DNA from: Microbispora catharanthi
Lineage (GTDB): Bacteria > Actinomycetota > Actinomycetes > Streptosporangiales > Streptosporangiaceae
Reading direction: 5' to 3'
Assembly: GCF_006334915.2 (NCBI RefSeq)
Contig: NZ_VDMA02000001.1
Location: 186,001 to 250,000 of the forward strand
DNA: 64,000 bases
Part shown: positions 1-8,189 of the stretch, piece after piece
How the letters are laid out: each line of letters begins with the position of its first letter
How positions within the stretch are numbered: the first letter of the stretch is position 1
The notes under the pieces: model-generated
What the model was told of the DNA's origin: nothing
Seen by the model: the letters and a program-made list of their open reading frames with translations, nothing else
Databases searched by the model: none
Made by a program: the position numbers and the translations under genes

Positions 1-300
1 GCAGCGGCCGTCGCCGCCCCAGCGCCAGTCGTGGAACGGGCAGGCGATCTCGTCACCCTTGATCGTGCCCTGCGACAGATCCCCGCCCATGTGCCGGCAG
101 TAGGCGTCGAGCACGTTGATCCTGCCGTCGCCGCTCTGGAAGACCACGAGCTTCTGTCCGAAGGCGTTGACCGTGTGCGGCTCGCCGTCCTTGAACTTCT
201 CCGACAGCCCCAGGCAGTGCCAGCCCCGGGCGAACCGAGTGGGCAGCGCCTCCGCCTCGATTCTGCGGATGTCGTCGTTCCCGGCTTCTACTGCAGTCAC
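1..300 (-). CDS. kshA: 3-ketosteroid 9-alpha-monooxygenase, oxygenase component (KshA), N-terminal part
   Basis: The minus strand encodes the first 100 residues of a Rieske oxygenase; the gene runs off the left edge. The Rieske [2Fe-2S] ligands are visible as CRH (C68, H70) and CPFH (C87, H90), and the stretch from LPTRFARGWHCLG to FHDWRWGGDGRC agrees closely with actinobacterial KshA as I remember it. KshA hydroxylates C9 of androstenedione/androstadienedione with the reductase KshB, which triggers opening of ring B. A GTG start at 298-300 is chosen because GAAGGG lies about 10 bases upstream and family similarity begins soon after. It is divergent from hsaA, the next-step enzyme. Confidence is high for family; the C-terminal part was not seen. 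Confidence 0.9.
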   Translation of the reverse strand, partial: MTAVEAGNDDIRRIEAEALPTRFARGWHCLGLSEKFKDGEPHTVNAFGQKLVVFQSGDGRINVLDAYCRHMGGDLSQGTIKGDEIACPFHDWRWGGDGRC

Positions 301-472
301 CTTGATCCGACCCTTCAGGACGCACGTTCTCTCAGTCCGCCAACGTAGGAGCTGTGGCGGCCCGCCGGATGGCGAGTCCCATTGGTCGGGAGTGTCCTGA
401 CATGCGGTCATCGGCTCCACGCACCATCATGGACGGCATCTGACCGACGAGCGTGACACGGAGGACTCCCAG
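301..472. promoter_or_regulatory. kshA-hsaA divergent intergenic region
   Basis: This 172-bp gap must hold promoters for both divergent steroid genes. It contains TCCCATTGGTCGGGA at 377-391, an imperfect inverted repeat (TCCC...GGGA) that is a degenerate match to the CCRSTSASYGGGAY motif found before other steroid operons in this window. A GGAG ribosome site precedes hsaA. I did not find the mycobacterial KstR palindrome (AAC, two bases, GTT) here. Assignment as an operator is inference. Confidence 0.35.
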
Positions 473-1639
473 ATGAGCAACGAGGTCCTGGACGCGGTTC
501 GGGCGCTGCTGCCGAAGATCGCCGAACGGGCCCGGTCCACCGACGAGGACCGGCGGGTCCCTGCGGAGTCGATCAGGGAGCTGGTCCAGGCCGGAGTCTT
601 CCGGATGCTGCAGCCCAAGAGGTACGGCGGCGTGGAAGGCGATCCGGTGAGCTTCTACGAGGTGGTCCGGGAGATCTCGGCGGTGTGCGGGTCCACCGGC
701 TGGACCGTCGCCGTGCTCGGCGTGCACCCCTGGCAGCTCGCCCTGTTCGAGGAGGCCGCCCAGGACGAGGTGTGGGGGAGCGACCCGGACGCGCTGATCT
801 CCTCGTCGTACGCGCCGGTCGGACGGCTCATACCCGTCGAGGGCGGCTATCGGCTGTCCGGCCGGTGGCGGTTCTCCTCGGGCTGCGAGCACGCGTCGTG
901 GGCGATGGTGGGCGGCCTGGTCCTCGGCGACCAGGGCAGGCCGGTGGACTTCATGACCGTGCTGGTGCCCCGCTCCGACTACCTCATCGCGGACGTGTGG
1001 GACGTCATCGGGCTGCGCGGCACGGGCAGCAACGACATCATCGTCGAGGACGCCTTCGTGCCCGCGCACCGCGTGATGCGCAACTACGAGATGGCGCAGC
1101 TGCGCGGCCCCGGCCAGAAGGTGAACACCGGCCCGCTCTTCCGCATCCCGTTCGGCACCGTGTTCACCACCACGATCACCGCCCCGGTCATCGGGATGGC
1201 CGCCGGCTGCTACCGGTCGTACGTGACCGCGATGCGCGACCGCGTACGGCTCAGCCTGGGCGGCGGCCGGTTCGCCGAGGACCAGTTCGCGCAGGTCGCC
1301 GTCGCCCGGGCGGCGTCGGAGATCGACGCGGCGATCCTGCAGACCGACCGCAACGTGCGGGAGGTGTACGAGCACGCGGTGCGGGGCGAGACGATCCCGG
1401 CCGAGCTGCGGCTGCGGGTGCGCAGGGACCAGGTGCGCGCCACCGAGCGGGCGCTGGAGGCGATCGACATCCTGTTCAAGACCGCCGGGGGCAACTCCCT
1501 CAGCCGGGGCAACCCGATCGAGCGGGCCTGGCGCGACGCCCACGCGGGCAGCGTCCACGTGGCCAACGACGTCGAGCGGGCCCTCGCGATGTACGGCAAG
1601 GGCGAGTTCGGCCTGGCCGTCGAGGACAACCTGATCTGA
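473..1639 (+). CDS. hsaA: 3-HSA hydroxylase, oxygenase component (HsaA)
   Basis: A 388-residue flavin-dependent monooxygenase of the acyl-CoA-dehydrogenase fold. In steroid catabolism HsaA, with the flavin reductase HsaB, ortho-hydroxylates the phenolic ring of 3-HSA to a catechol, ready for extradiol cleavage by HsaC. Diagnostic stretches are CGSTGWTVAVLGVHPWQLA, WRFSSGCEHASWAMVGG and FKTAGGNSLSRGNPIERAWR near the C-terminus, and the length equals the usual 390 or so. The ATG at 473 has GGAG about 10 bases upstream. It is divergent from kshA and followed by a hairpin terminator at 1653-1677. HsaB, HsaC and HsaD are not in this window, so they must be elsewhere. Confidence 0.9.
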   Translation: MSNEVLDAVRALLPKIAERARSTDEDRRVPAESIRELVQAGVFRMLQPKRYGGVEGDPVSFYEVVREISAVCGSTGWTVAVLGVHPWQLALFEEAAQDEVWGSDPDALISSSYAPVGRLIPVEGGYRLSGRWRFSSGCEHASWAMVGGLVLGDQGRPVDFMTVLVPRSDYLIADVWDVIGLRGTGSNDIIVEDAFVPAHRVMRNYEMAQLRGPGQKVNTGPLFRIPFGTVFTTTITAPVIGMAAGCYRSYVTAMRDRVRLSLGGGRFAEDQFAQVAVARAASEIDAAILQTDRNVREVYEHAVRGETIPAELRLRVRRDQVRATERALEAIDILFKTAGGNSLSRGNPIERAWRDAHAGSVHVANDVERALAMYGKGEFGLAVEDNLI

Positions 1640-1652
1640 CGGACGGATGAGG

Positions 1653-1677
1653 GGCCCGGACGTGCCGCGTCCGGGCC
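1653..1677 (+). terminator. hairpin terminator after hsaA
   Basis: Perfect 10-bp stem GGCCCGGACG / CGTCCGGGCC with a 5-base loop, 13 bases after the hsaA stop. There is no T-run, as is usual in high-GC actinomycetes. It lies between the convergent hsaA and kstD genes and could serve both. Confidence 0.65.
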
Positions 1678-1723
1678 AGCGGCGCGCCGCGCGCACCATG
1701 TCGGTGCGCACGACAGGCCACCG

Positions 1724-1759
1724 CAACGGGCCACCTCAACGGGCCACCTCAACGGGCCA
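1724..1759. repeat. 13-bp tandem repeat at the 3' end of kstD
   Basis: CAACGGGCCACCT occurs at 1724-1736 and 1737-1749, with a partial third copy at 1750-1759. The last copies include the kstD stop codon and final Met-Ala-Arg codons on the minus strand. The stop-containing end of the gene has therefore been copied downstream, probably by slippage. No function is implied. Confidence 0.7.
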
Positions 1760-3305
1760 TGTCCTGCGCCGCCCGGTAGGCGAAGACCATGGCCGAGCCG
1801 ATCGGGACACCGGGGCCGGGGTAGCGGCGCCCGGAGAACGAGGCGCTGGTGTTGCCCGCGGCGTACAGGCCGGGGATCGGTCGCCCGGCCCCGTCGAGCA
1901 CCCGTCCGTCGGGGTCGGTGCGCAGGCCGCCCTTGGTGCCGAGGTCGCTGAGCACCACCCGGGCGGCGTAGTAGGGCGGCGTGTCCACCGGGACCAGGCA
2001 CGGGTTCGGCCGGTCCCCCGACCTGCCCGCGAAGAACAGGTCGTAGGGGTCCTCGCCGCGGTGGAAGTCCTCGTCCACGCCGGTCGCGGCGAAGCCGTTG
2101 AACCGCTCGACGGTGCCCGCGAGCGCCTCAGCCGGCACGCCGATCAGTTCCGCCAGCTCGGGCAGGCTCTCCGCGCGCACCCAGGTGCCGGCATCGAGAT
2201 GCTCGTCGGCGGGGCGTCCCGGCAGCGAGATCGCCGGGAGCCGCCCGCGGAAGCGGGAGTCGAAGATCAGATGAGCCGGCACACGGCCGGGCGCCGCCGT
2301 CATCTCACGGCCCATGCGGTCGTAGGGCAGCGACTCGTTGGCGAACCTGCGGCCCGACCCGTCGACCATGAGCCCGCCGTGGAAGCCCAGCGTGAAGGCG
2401 GCCCGGCCGTCCGGCAGCGCCACACCCGGGCACCACCACGCCTCGTCCATGAGACCGGTGGCCGCGCCGATCGCGGCGGCGGCCCTGATCGGGTCGCCGG
2501 TGTTCGCGCCCGCCGGGGCCATCGACCACTCGGCGGTCCCCGGGACGCCGTGCTCGGCGCGCATCGCGGCGTTGCCCTCGAACCCGCCGGCGGCCAGCAG
2601 GACGCCCCTCGCGGCGCGCAGCCGTACGGCTCCGCCGGCGGTCGCGGCCTCCACACCGGTCACCCGGCCGTCCTCGACCACGAGCCGGGTGAGCGCGGTG
2701 CCGGTGCGCACGGTGCCGTTGCCGGTGTTCGTCAAAGCGAGCAGCAGGCGGCCGATCAGCGCCCGCCCGGCCGACAGCGGTCCCTCGGCGTGGCCCAGGC
2801 CCGCGCGGTCGCGGTCCACGGGAGGCCGGACGAGGGCGGCGAGGTCGCCGAGCCGCTCGGCCGGCAGATCAAGCGGGACGAACGAGCGACCCCCGTCGAG
2901 CCGCCCCGGCGCCGGGAAGTAGTCGGGAAAGGCCCGCCACTCGAACTCGACCGCCGGGTCGCGTTCCAGGAACTCGGCCACCTCGGGCGCGGTCGCGAGG
3001 AACGCCTCCCGCCGGTCGGCCTCCGCCTCGCCCAGCAGCGCGACGAGGTAGGCGCGGGCGGACTCCGCCGAATCGCCGATCCCCGCGCGGCGCTGCACCT
3101 GGGTGCCGGGCAGCCAGACGGCCGCGCCGGAGTAGGCGGACGTGCCGCCGAGCAGCGCCGTCTTCTCCAGCACGACCGTGCGCAGCCCGCCCGCCGCCGC
3201 CGTCAGCGCGCCGGTCATGGCTCCCGCGCCGGAACCGGCCACCACCACGTCGTACTCGTCGTCCCACGGCTGCTGTGTTTCCCGCTTCGCCATCGAGGCG
3301 CTCAT
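1749..3305 (-). CDS. kstD: 3-ketosteroid delta-1-dehydrogenase (KstD family)
   Basis: A 518-residue flavoprotein with the FAD dinucleotide motif AGSGAGAMTGALTAAAGG near residue 24 and the C-terminal FAD signature GLYAAGNTSASFSGRRYPGPG. KstD enzymes introduce the C1-C2 double bond into ring A of 3-ketosteroids, which with KshA leads to ring B opening. The overall length and the Tyr-Pro-Gly-Pro-Gly segment fit the family. Sequence-specific substrate (androstenedione versus CoA-linked intermediates) cannot be told. The start ATG at 3303-3305 has GGGCGGAT just upstream; an ATG 12 bases further in is an alternative. It is divergent from the KstR-like regulator, as in many steroid clusters. Confidence 0.85.
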   Translation of the reverse strand: MSASMAKRETQQPWDDEYDVVVAGSGAGAMTGALTAAAGGLRTVVLEKTALLGGTSAYSGAAVWLPGTQVQRRAGIGDSAESARAYLVALLGEAEADRREAFLATAPEVAEFLERDPAVEFEWRAFPDYFPAPGRLDGGRSFVPLDLPAERLGDLAALVRPPVDRDRAGLGHAEGPLSAGRALIGRLLLALTNTGNGTVRTGTALTRLVVEDGRVTGVEAATAGGAVRLRAARGVLLAAGGFEGNAAMRAEHGVPGTAEWSMAPAGANTGDPIRAAAAIGAATGLMDEAWWCPGVALPDGRAAFTLGFHGGLMVDGSGRRFANESLPYDRMGREMTAAPGRVPAHLIFDSRFRGRLPAISLPGRPADEHLDAGTWVRAESLPELAELIGVPAEALAGTVERFNGFAATGVDEDFHRGEDPYDLFFAGRSGDRPNPCLVPVDTPPYYAARVVLSDLGTKGGLRTDPDGRVLDGAGRPIPGLYAAGNTSASFSGRRYPGPGVPIGSAMVFAYRAAQDMAR

Positions 3306-3473
3306 ATCCGCCCTCTTCCCTCGTCGCGCTCTGGTCGCTCCGCTCCCGCGCGCTCCTCAGTCCAGAGGCCGGCGCGCCTCTCCGGCTCGCTCGGTGCGAC
3401 CGCCATGCCTCGCGTCGTCCCTGACAGTGGTGGCGTACAGGCAAGCGCAGCAGGAGACACGCCAGGCCGGCTC

Positions 3474-3487
3474 ATCCCACTCAGTGG
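3474..3487 (-). promoter_or_regulatory. shared steroid-operon motif between kstD and kstR-like gene
   Basis: The minus strand reads CCACTGAGTGGGAT; its core CCACT-G-AGTGG is a perfect palindrome. It fits the CCRSTSASYGGGAY consensus seen at seven other places upstream of genes in this window. It lies 73 bp before the regulator start and about 170 bp before kstD. I infer a binding site for the adjacent TetR regulator or a co-regulator; this is untested. Confidence 0.45.
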
Positions 3488-3559
3488 TATGGACCAGTGG
3501 CAGGCAGGCCCACACGGCTGTGTATCGTCGTTGCGACACACGAACGGTCAGGGGGAGAC

Positions 3560-4177
3560 GTGCCGAGGATCGCCGAGGTCAGGGCGCCGGCGGAGCCCAA
3601 CTCGCCGGAGCAGCGGGCCCGGCACCTGCGCATCCTGCGCGCCGCCGCCCGGATGGGCGCGGAGAAGGGCCTCGAGCGCGTCCAGATGCACGAGGTGGCC
3701 AAGGAGGCCGGTGTGGCGATCGCCACGCTGTACCGGTACTTCCCCTCGAAGACCCACCTGTTCACCGCCGTGATGGCCGAGCAGATCGACCGGTTCGACG
3801 AGAGCGTCCCGCAGCCGAAGCCGGGCACCGCGCCGGAGGACGCCGTCGCCGACGTGCTCGTGCTGGCCAGCAGGCAGTTGCTGCGCCGCCCCGCGCTCGC
3901 CACCGCGATGCTGCAGTCGGCGAACTCCGCCAACGCCGCCGCGGTGGCCGACGCCGGTCGGATCGACATGACGTTCCGGCAGATCGTCCTGCGCACGCTC
4001 GGCATCCAGGAGCCGACCGTCATGGACGTCACGCTGATCCGGCTGCTCATGCAGTGCTGGTATGGCGTGCTGCAGTCGAGCCTGAACGGCCGGGCGTCGG
4101 TCCCCGACACCGAAAGCGACATCCGGATCGCCTGCCGGCTGCTGCTCGCGCCCCGCTCCAACGCCGCCTCCCGCTGA
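3560..4177 (+). CDS. kstR: TetR-family regulator, KstR-like
   Basis: A 205-residue TetR protein. The N-terminal helix-turn-helix reads VQMHEVAKEAGVAIATLYRY followed by FPSKTHLF, close to mycobacterial KstR, the repressor of cholesterol ring and side-chain genes that is released by a steroid CoA thioester. Length matches KstR (about 200). The GTG at 3560 is chosen because GGGGGAG lies directly upstream; a longer reading from 3497 has no such site. It is divergent from kstD and sits inside the ring/side-chain genes, supporting a KstR role. The mycobacterial operator sequence was not found nearby, so the DNA target here may differ. Confidence 0.7.
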   Translation: MPRIAEVRAPAEPNSPEQRARHLRILRAAARMGAEKGLERVQMHEVAKEAGVAIATLYRYFPSKTHLFTAVMAEQIDRFDESVPQPKPGTAPEDAVADVLVLASRQLLRRPALATAMLQSANSANAAAVADAGRIDMTFRQIVLRTLGIQEPTVMDVTLIRLLMQCWYGVLQSSLNGRASVPDTESDIRIACRLLLAPRSNAASR

Positions 4178-4226
4178 CCGGGACGCCCTCCGGCCGTCCT
4201 GTCCCGCATCGGTAGCGTGCGGCGCC

Positions 4227-4720
4227 ATGAACCGCTTCGAGGGCGTGAGAGTCCTGCTCACGGGTGCCGCTTCGGGGATCGGGCGGGCCACCGCGGTCCG
4301 GCTCGCGGCCGAGGGCGCCCACGTCTTCGGCGTGGACCGGGACGAGCGGGGCCTGGCGGAAACGGGCGAGCTGGTGAAGGGCCCGTACGTCCCGCACGTG
4401 GCCGACGTGACGGACGAGCGGGCGGTGGTCGCGGCCGTGGACGCGGCGGCCGCCGCGTCGAAGGGGGCGGTGCTGGCCTTCTCGCTGAGCCTGGCCGCCG
4501 AGGTGGTGGGGCGCGGCATCCGGGTGGTGCCGATCTCCCCGGGCACGGTGGCGACCCCGCTGACGCGCGACATCGAGTTTCCCGAGGGGTGGACCTGCGG
4601 TACTTCGGGCGGATCCGCTCGCTGCTCGGCACCGCCGCCCCTGAGCAGATCGCGGCCTCCTCGGACGGCGGATATCTCACGGGTGCGAACGTCCGGGTCG
4701 ACGGCGGCTCCGGAACCTGA
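4227..4720 (+). pseudogene. Decayed short-chain dehydrogenase (internal deletions plus frameshift)
   Basis: The 5' part encodes a normal SDR start (LLTGAASGIGRATAVRLAAE, nucleotide site at about residue 11). At residue 74 it jumps from VDAAAA straight to ASKGAVLAFSLSLAAE. The NNAG strand, the active-site Ser and the Tyr of YxxxK, roughly 80 residues in other SDRs, are therefore missing. A second lesion is a one-base loss in the G-run at 4586-4589. The real C-terminus continues in another frame (VDLRYFGRIRSLLG to VRVDGGSGT, stop at 4720), and it also lacks a few residues before SSDGGYLTG. The first junction coincides with a perfect 20-bp palindrome at 4440-4459. It cannot make an active SDR. 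Confidence 0.85.
4440..4459. repeat. 20-bp perfect palindrome at the SDR deletion junction
   Basis: GACGCGGCGGCCGCCGCGTC is a perfect palindrome whose left half comes from the SDR sequence before the deletion and whose right half comes from the active-site region after it. See the matching case at 6841-6871. Confidence 0.85.
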
Positions 4721-4747
4721 CGCCCCCCTTCGACAAGGAGCGACGAC

Positions 4748-5524
4748 GTGACACGGAAGATCGCGGTGACCGGGTCGGCCTCGGGCATCGGCAGGGCCCT
4801 CGCGGCCTCGCTGCGAGCGGGCGGCGACGAGGTGATCGGCGTCGATCTCAAGGACGCCGACGTGTGCGCCGACCTGTCCACGCCGGACGGGCGGGCACTC
4901 GCGGTGCGATCGGTGCTGGACAGGGCGGACGGCGCGCTGGACGGCGTCGTGGCCTGCGCCGGCGTCTCAGGGGTGACCGTGAGCACGGTCACCGTCAACT
5001 TCTTCGGCGTGACCGCGATCCTGGAGGGGCTGCGCCCGGCGCTCGCCCGGGCGGAGCGGCCCCGCGCCGCCGTGGTGGCCTCGATCTCCGCCACCCAGCC
5101 CGCCGACCCCGAGGTGGTCCGCGCCTGCCTCGACGGCGACGAGCCGCGGGCGGTCGCCCTGGCCGGGGAGGCGGTCGAGCGCGGCGAGGGCCGGCTGCTC
5201 TACCCCGCCTCGAAGTCCGCCCTGGTCCGCTGGCTGCGCGCACGGGCCGTGTCGCCGGAGTGGGCCGGATGCGGCATCCCGCTCAACGCGGTGGCGCCGG
5301 GCGTCGTGCTCACCCCGATGTCGGCGCCCCTGTTCGAGGACGAGACGATGCGGAAGATCATGGACCGGGCGGTGCCGATGCCGCTGAACGGCTACGCCGA
5401 GCCCGAGGTCGTGGCCGACGCGCTGCGCTGGCTGGTGAGCCCGGAGAACTCCCACATGGCCGGGCAGATCATCTTCGTGGACGGCGGCGCCGAGGCCACC
5501 CTGCGCGGCCCCGAACGGTACTGA
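4748..5524 (+). CDS. 3-alpha-hydroxysteroid dehydrogenase/carbonyl reductase-like SDR
   Basis: A 258-residue SDR. It has the nucleotide-binding start VTGSASGIGRALAASL, then GVDLKDADVCADLSTPDGR, the active-site Tyr-Lys in YPASKSAL, and a C-terminal IIFVDGGAEA. The pattern of a short acidic segment followed by DLST and a compact CAG motif (in place of NNAG) resembles Comamonas testosteroni 3-alpha-HSD/carbonyl reductase more than FabG-type SDRs. The likely role is NAD(P)-dependent oxidation or reduction of a steroid 3-hydroxyl/ketone. The GTG at 4748 has AAGGAG 7 bases upstream. It follows the broken SDR by 27 bp and ends at a shared hairpin facing the next gene. Confidence 0.75.
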   Translation: MTRKIAVTGSASGIGRALAASLRAGGDEVIGVDLKDADVCADLSTPDGRALAVRSVLDRADGALDGVVACAGVSGVTVSTVTVNFFGVTAILEGLRPALARAERPRAAVVASISATQPADPEVVRACLDGDEPRAVALAGEAVERGEGRLLYPASKSALVRWLRARAVSPEWAGCGIPLNAVAPGVVLTPMSAPLFEDETMRKIMDRAVPMPLNGYAEPEVVADALRWLVSPENSHMAGQIIFVDGGAEATLRGPERY

Positions 5525-5536
5525 TCGCGTCTGCCC

Positions 5537-5567
5537 GGGGCCGCCGCGCACGTCCCGCGGCGGCCCC
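5537..5567. terminator. bidirectional hairpin terminator
   Basis: Perfect 12-bp stem GGGGCCGCCGCG / CGCGGCGGCCCC with a 7-base loop, in the 52-bp gap between two convergent genes (ends at 5524 and 5577). Confidence 0.75.
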
Positions 5568-5576
5568 GCGTCCTTC

Positions 5577-6509
5577 TCAGTCTCCGCGGGCGACGTTCTG
5601 CACGCCCGTGGTGTCGAGCTGCGCCACCGAGTAGGCCGCGTAGGTCCGGTATGGGTCCCGTCCGTGGAAGTGCGCGGTGACCTGCGCGTCCAGCTCCTCG
5701 ACGGAGAACACGCCGTCGGCGGCGGTGAACTTGCGCTCCACGGTCGGGGCCGCCATGAGGGCCACCATGTCGCCGTACACCACGAACACCTGGCCGGTGA
5801 TCTCCTCGGACGCGGGGGAGGCGAGGTAGGCGACGAACGTGGCCACCCGCTCGGGGGCGAGGGTGTCCAGCCCGCCCACCTCGCCGCCGTCGCCGAACAC
5901 GTGCGCCGTCATGCCCGTACGGGCTCGGGGGCAGATCGCGTTGGCCCGCACGCCGTAGCGCGACAGGCCCTGGGCGGTCGACAGGGTCAGCGCGACGATG
6001 CCGGCCTTGGCGGCGGAGTAGTTCGGCTGACCGGCCGATCCGAACAGGAACGCCTCGGACGAAGTGTTGATCACGCGGCCGTAGACCGGGCCGCCGGCCG
6101 CCTTGCTCGCCGCCCGCCAGTGGACCGCGGCGGCACGCGACAGCACGGCGTGTCCCTTGAGGTGGACGCGGATGACGTCGTCCCAGTCGGACTCGGTCAG
6201 GTTGAACAGCATCTTGTCGCGCAGCACGCCGGCGTTGTTCACCACGATGTCCAGACCGCCGAAGGTGTCCACGGCCGTCTGGACGAGCCGGTCGCCCATG
6301 GACCAGTCGCCGATGTCGCCCGTCACCGCGACGGCCTCGCGGCCGAGCGCCCTGATCTCGGCCGCGACGTCCTCGGCGGCCGGGCCGACGTCGTTGACGA
6401 CGACGTTCGCGCCGCCTTCGGCGAGGGCGAGGGCCTCGCTGCGGCCCAGCCCCGCTCCCGCGCCGGTGACGACGGCGGTCCTGTTCTCCAGGCTCGTGTT
6501 CGAGCTCAT
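5577..6509 (-). CDS. hsd4A: Hsd4A-like SDR (side-chain 22-hydroxyacyl-CoA / 17-beta-hydroxysteroid dehydrogenase)
   Basis: A 310-residue protein of the MFE-2 dehydrogenase type. It shows TGAGAGLGRSEALALAEGGA, VVVNDVG, VVNNAGVLRDKMLFNL, the Ser/Tyr/Lys site around NTSSEAFLF and YSAAKAGIVAL, and an unusually long C-terminal tail as in peroxisomal multifunctional enzyme. Mycobacterial Hsd4A (Rv3502c type) oxidises the 22-hydroxyacyl-CoA of the steroid side chain and also 17-beta-hydroxysteroids. The ATG at 6507-6509 has AGGAG 5 bases upstream. It is transcribed away from the fadD19 remnant/fadA5 operon across a 199-bp regulatory gap. In the pathway it would act between Hsd4B hydratase and FadA5 thiolase, both encoded just across the gap. 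Confidence 0.8.
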   Translation of the reverse strand: MSSNTSLENRTAVVTGAGAGLGRSEALALAEGGANVVVNDVGPAAEDVAAEIRALGREAVAVTGDIGDWSMGDRLVQTAVDTFGGLDIVVNNAGVLRDKMLFNLTESDWDDVIRVHLKGHAVLSRAAAVHWRAASKAAGGPVYGRVINTSSEAFLFGSAGQPNYSAAKAGIVALTLSTAQGLSRYGVRANAICPRARTGMTAHVFGDGGEVGGLDTLAPERVATFVAYLASPASEEITGQVFVVYGDMVALMAAPTVERKFTAADGVFSVEELDAQVTAHFHGRDPYRTYAAYSVAQLDTTGVQNVARGD

Positions 6510-6543
6510 CTGCGCGCTCCTGCTCACTCGGTGATCGTGCCAG

Positions 6544-6565
6544 AAACTGGTATGTATTCTAGTTT
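6544..6565 (-). promoter_or_regulatory. inverted repeat upstream of the hsd4A-like gene
   Basis: AAACTGGTATGTATTCTAGTTT has 5-bp outer arms AAACT/AGTTT and partial inner symmetry, in an AT-rich island 35 bp before the hsd4A start. On the minus strand it includes TAGAAT, a possible -10 box. A promoter with an overlapping operator is likely but unproven. Confidence 0.4.
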
Positions 6566-6652
6566 TCGCTCGTCGGGATGTCCGCGGTCGTGTGCATCCC
6601 GTCCAGCGGCACAAGGATGGGCTCCATGCTGTGCGGTAAGCGATCGGCGGCA

Positions 6653-8183
<1,531 letters not shown>

Positions 8184-8189
8184 GGAAGC

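Noticed and set aside
332..1726. 464-residue open frame on the minus strand opposite hsaA
   Set aside because: It is the high-GC antisense shadow of hsaA: Arg/Pro/His-rich with no family features. hsaA is clearly real.
3515..3545. TGTGTATCG...CGACACACG as a possible KstR operator
   Set aside because: The arms do not align with a common centre beyond 4-5 bases, and they do not match the known KstR pattern.
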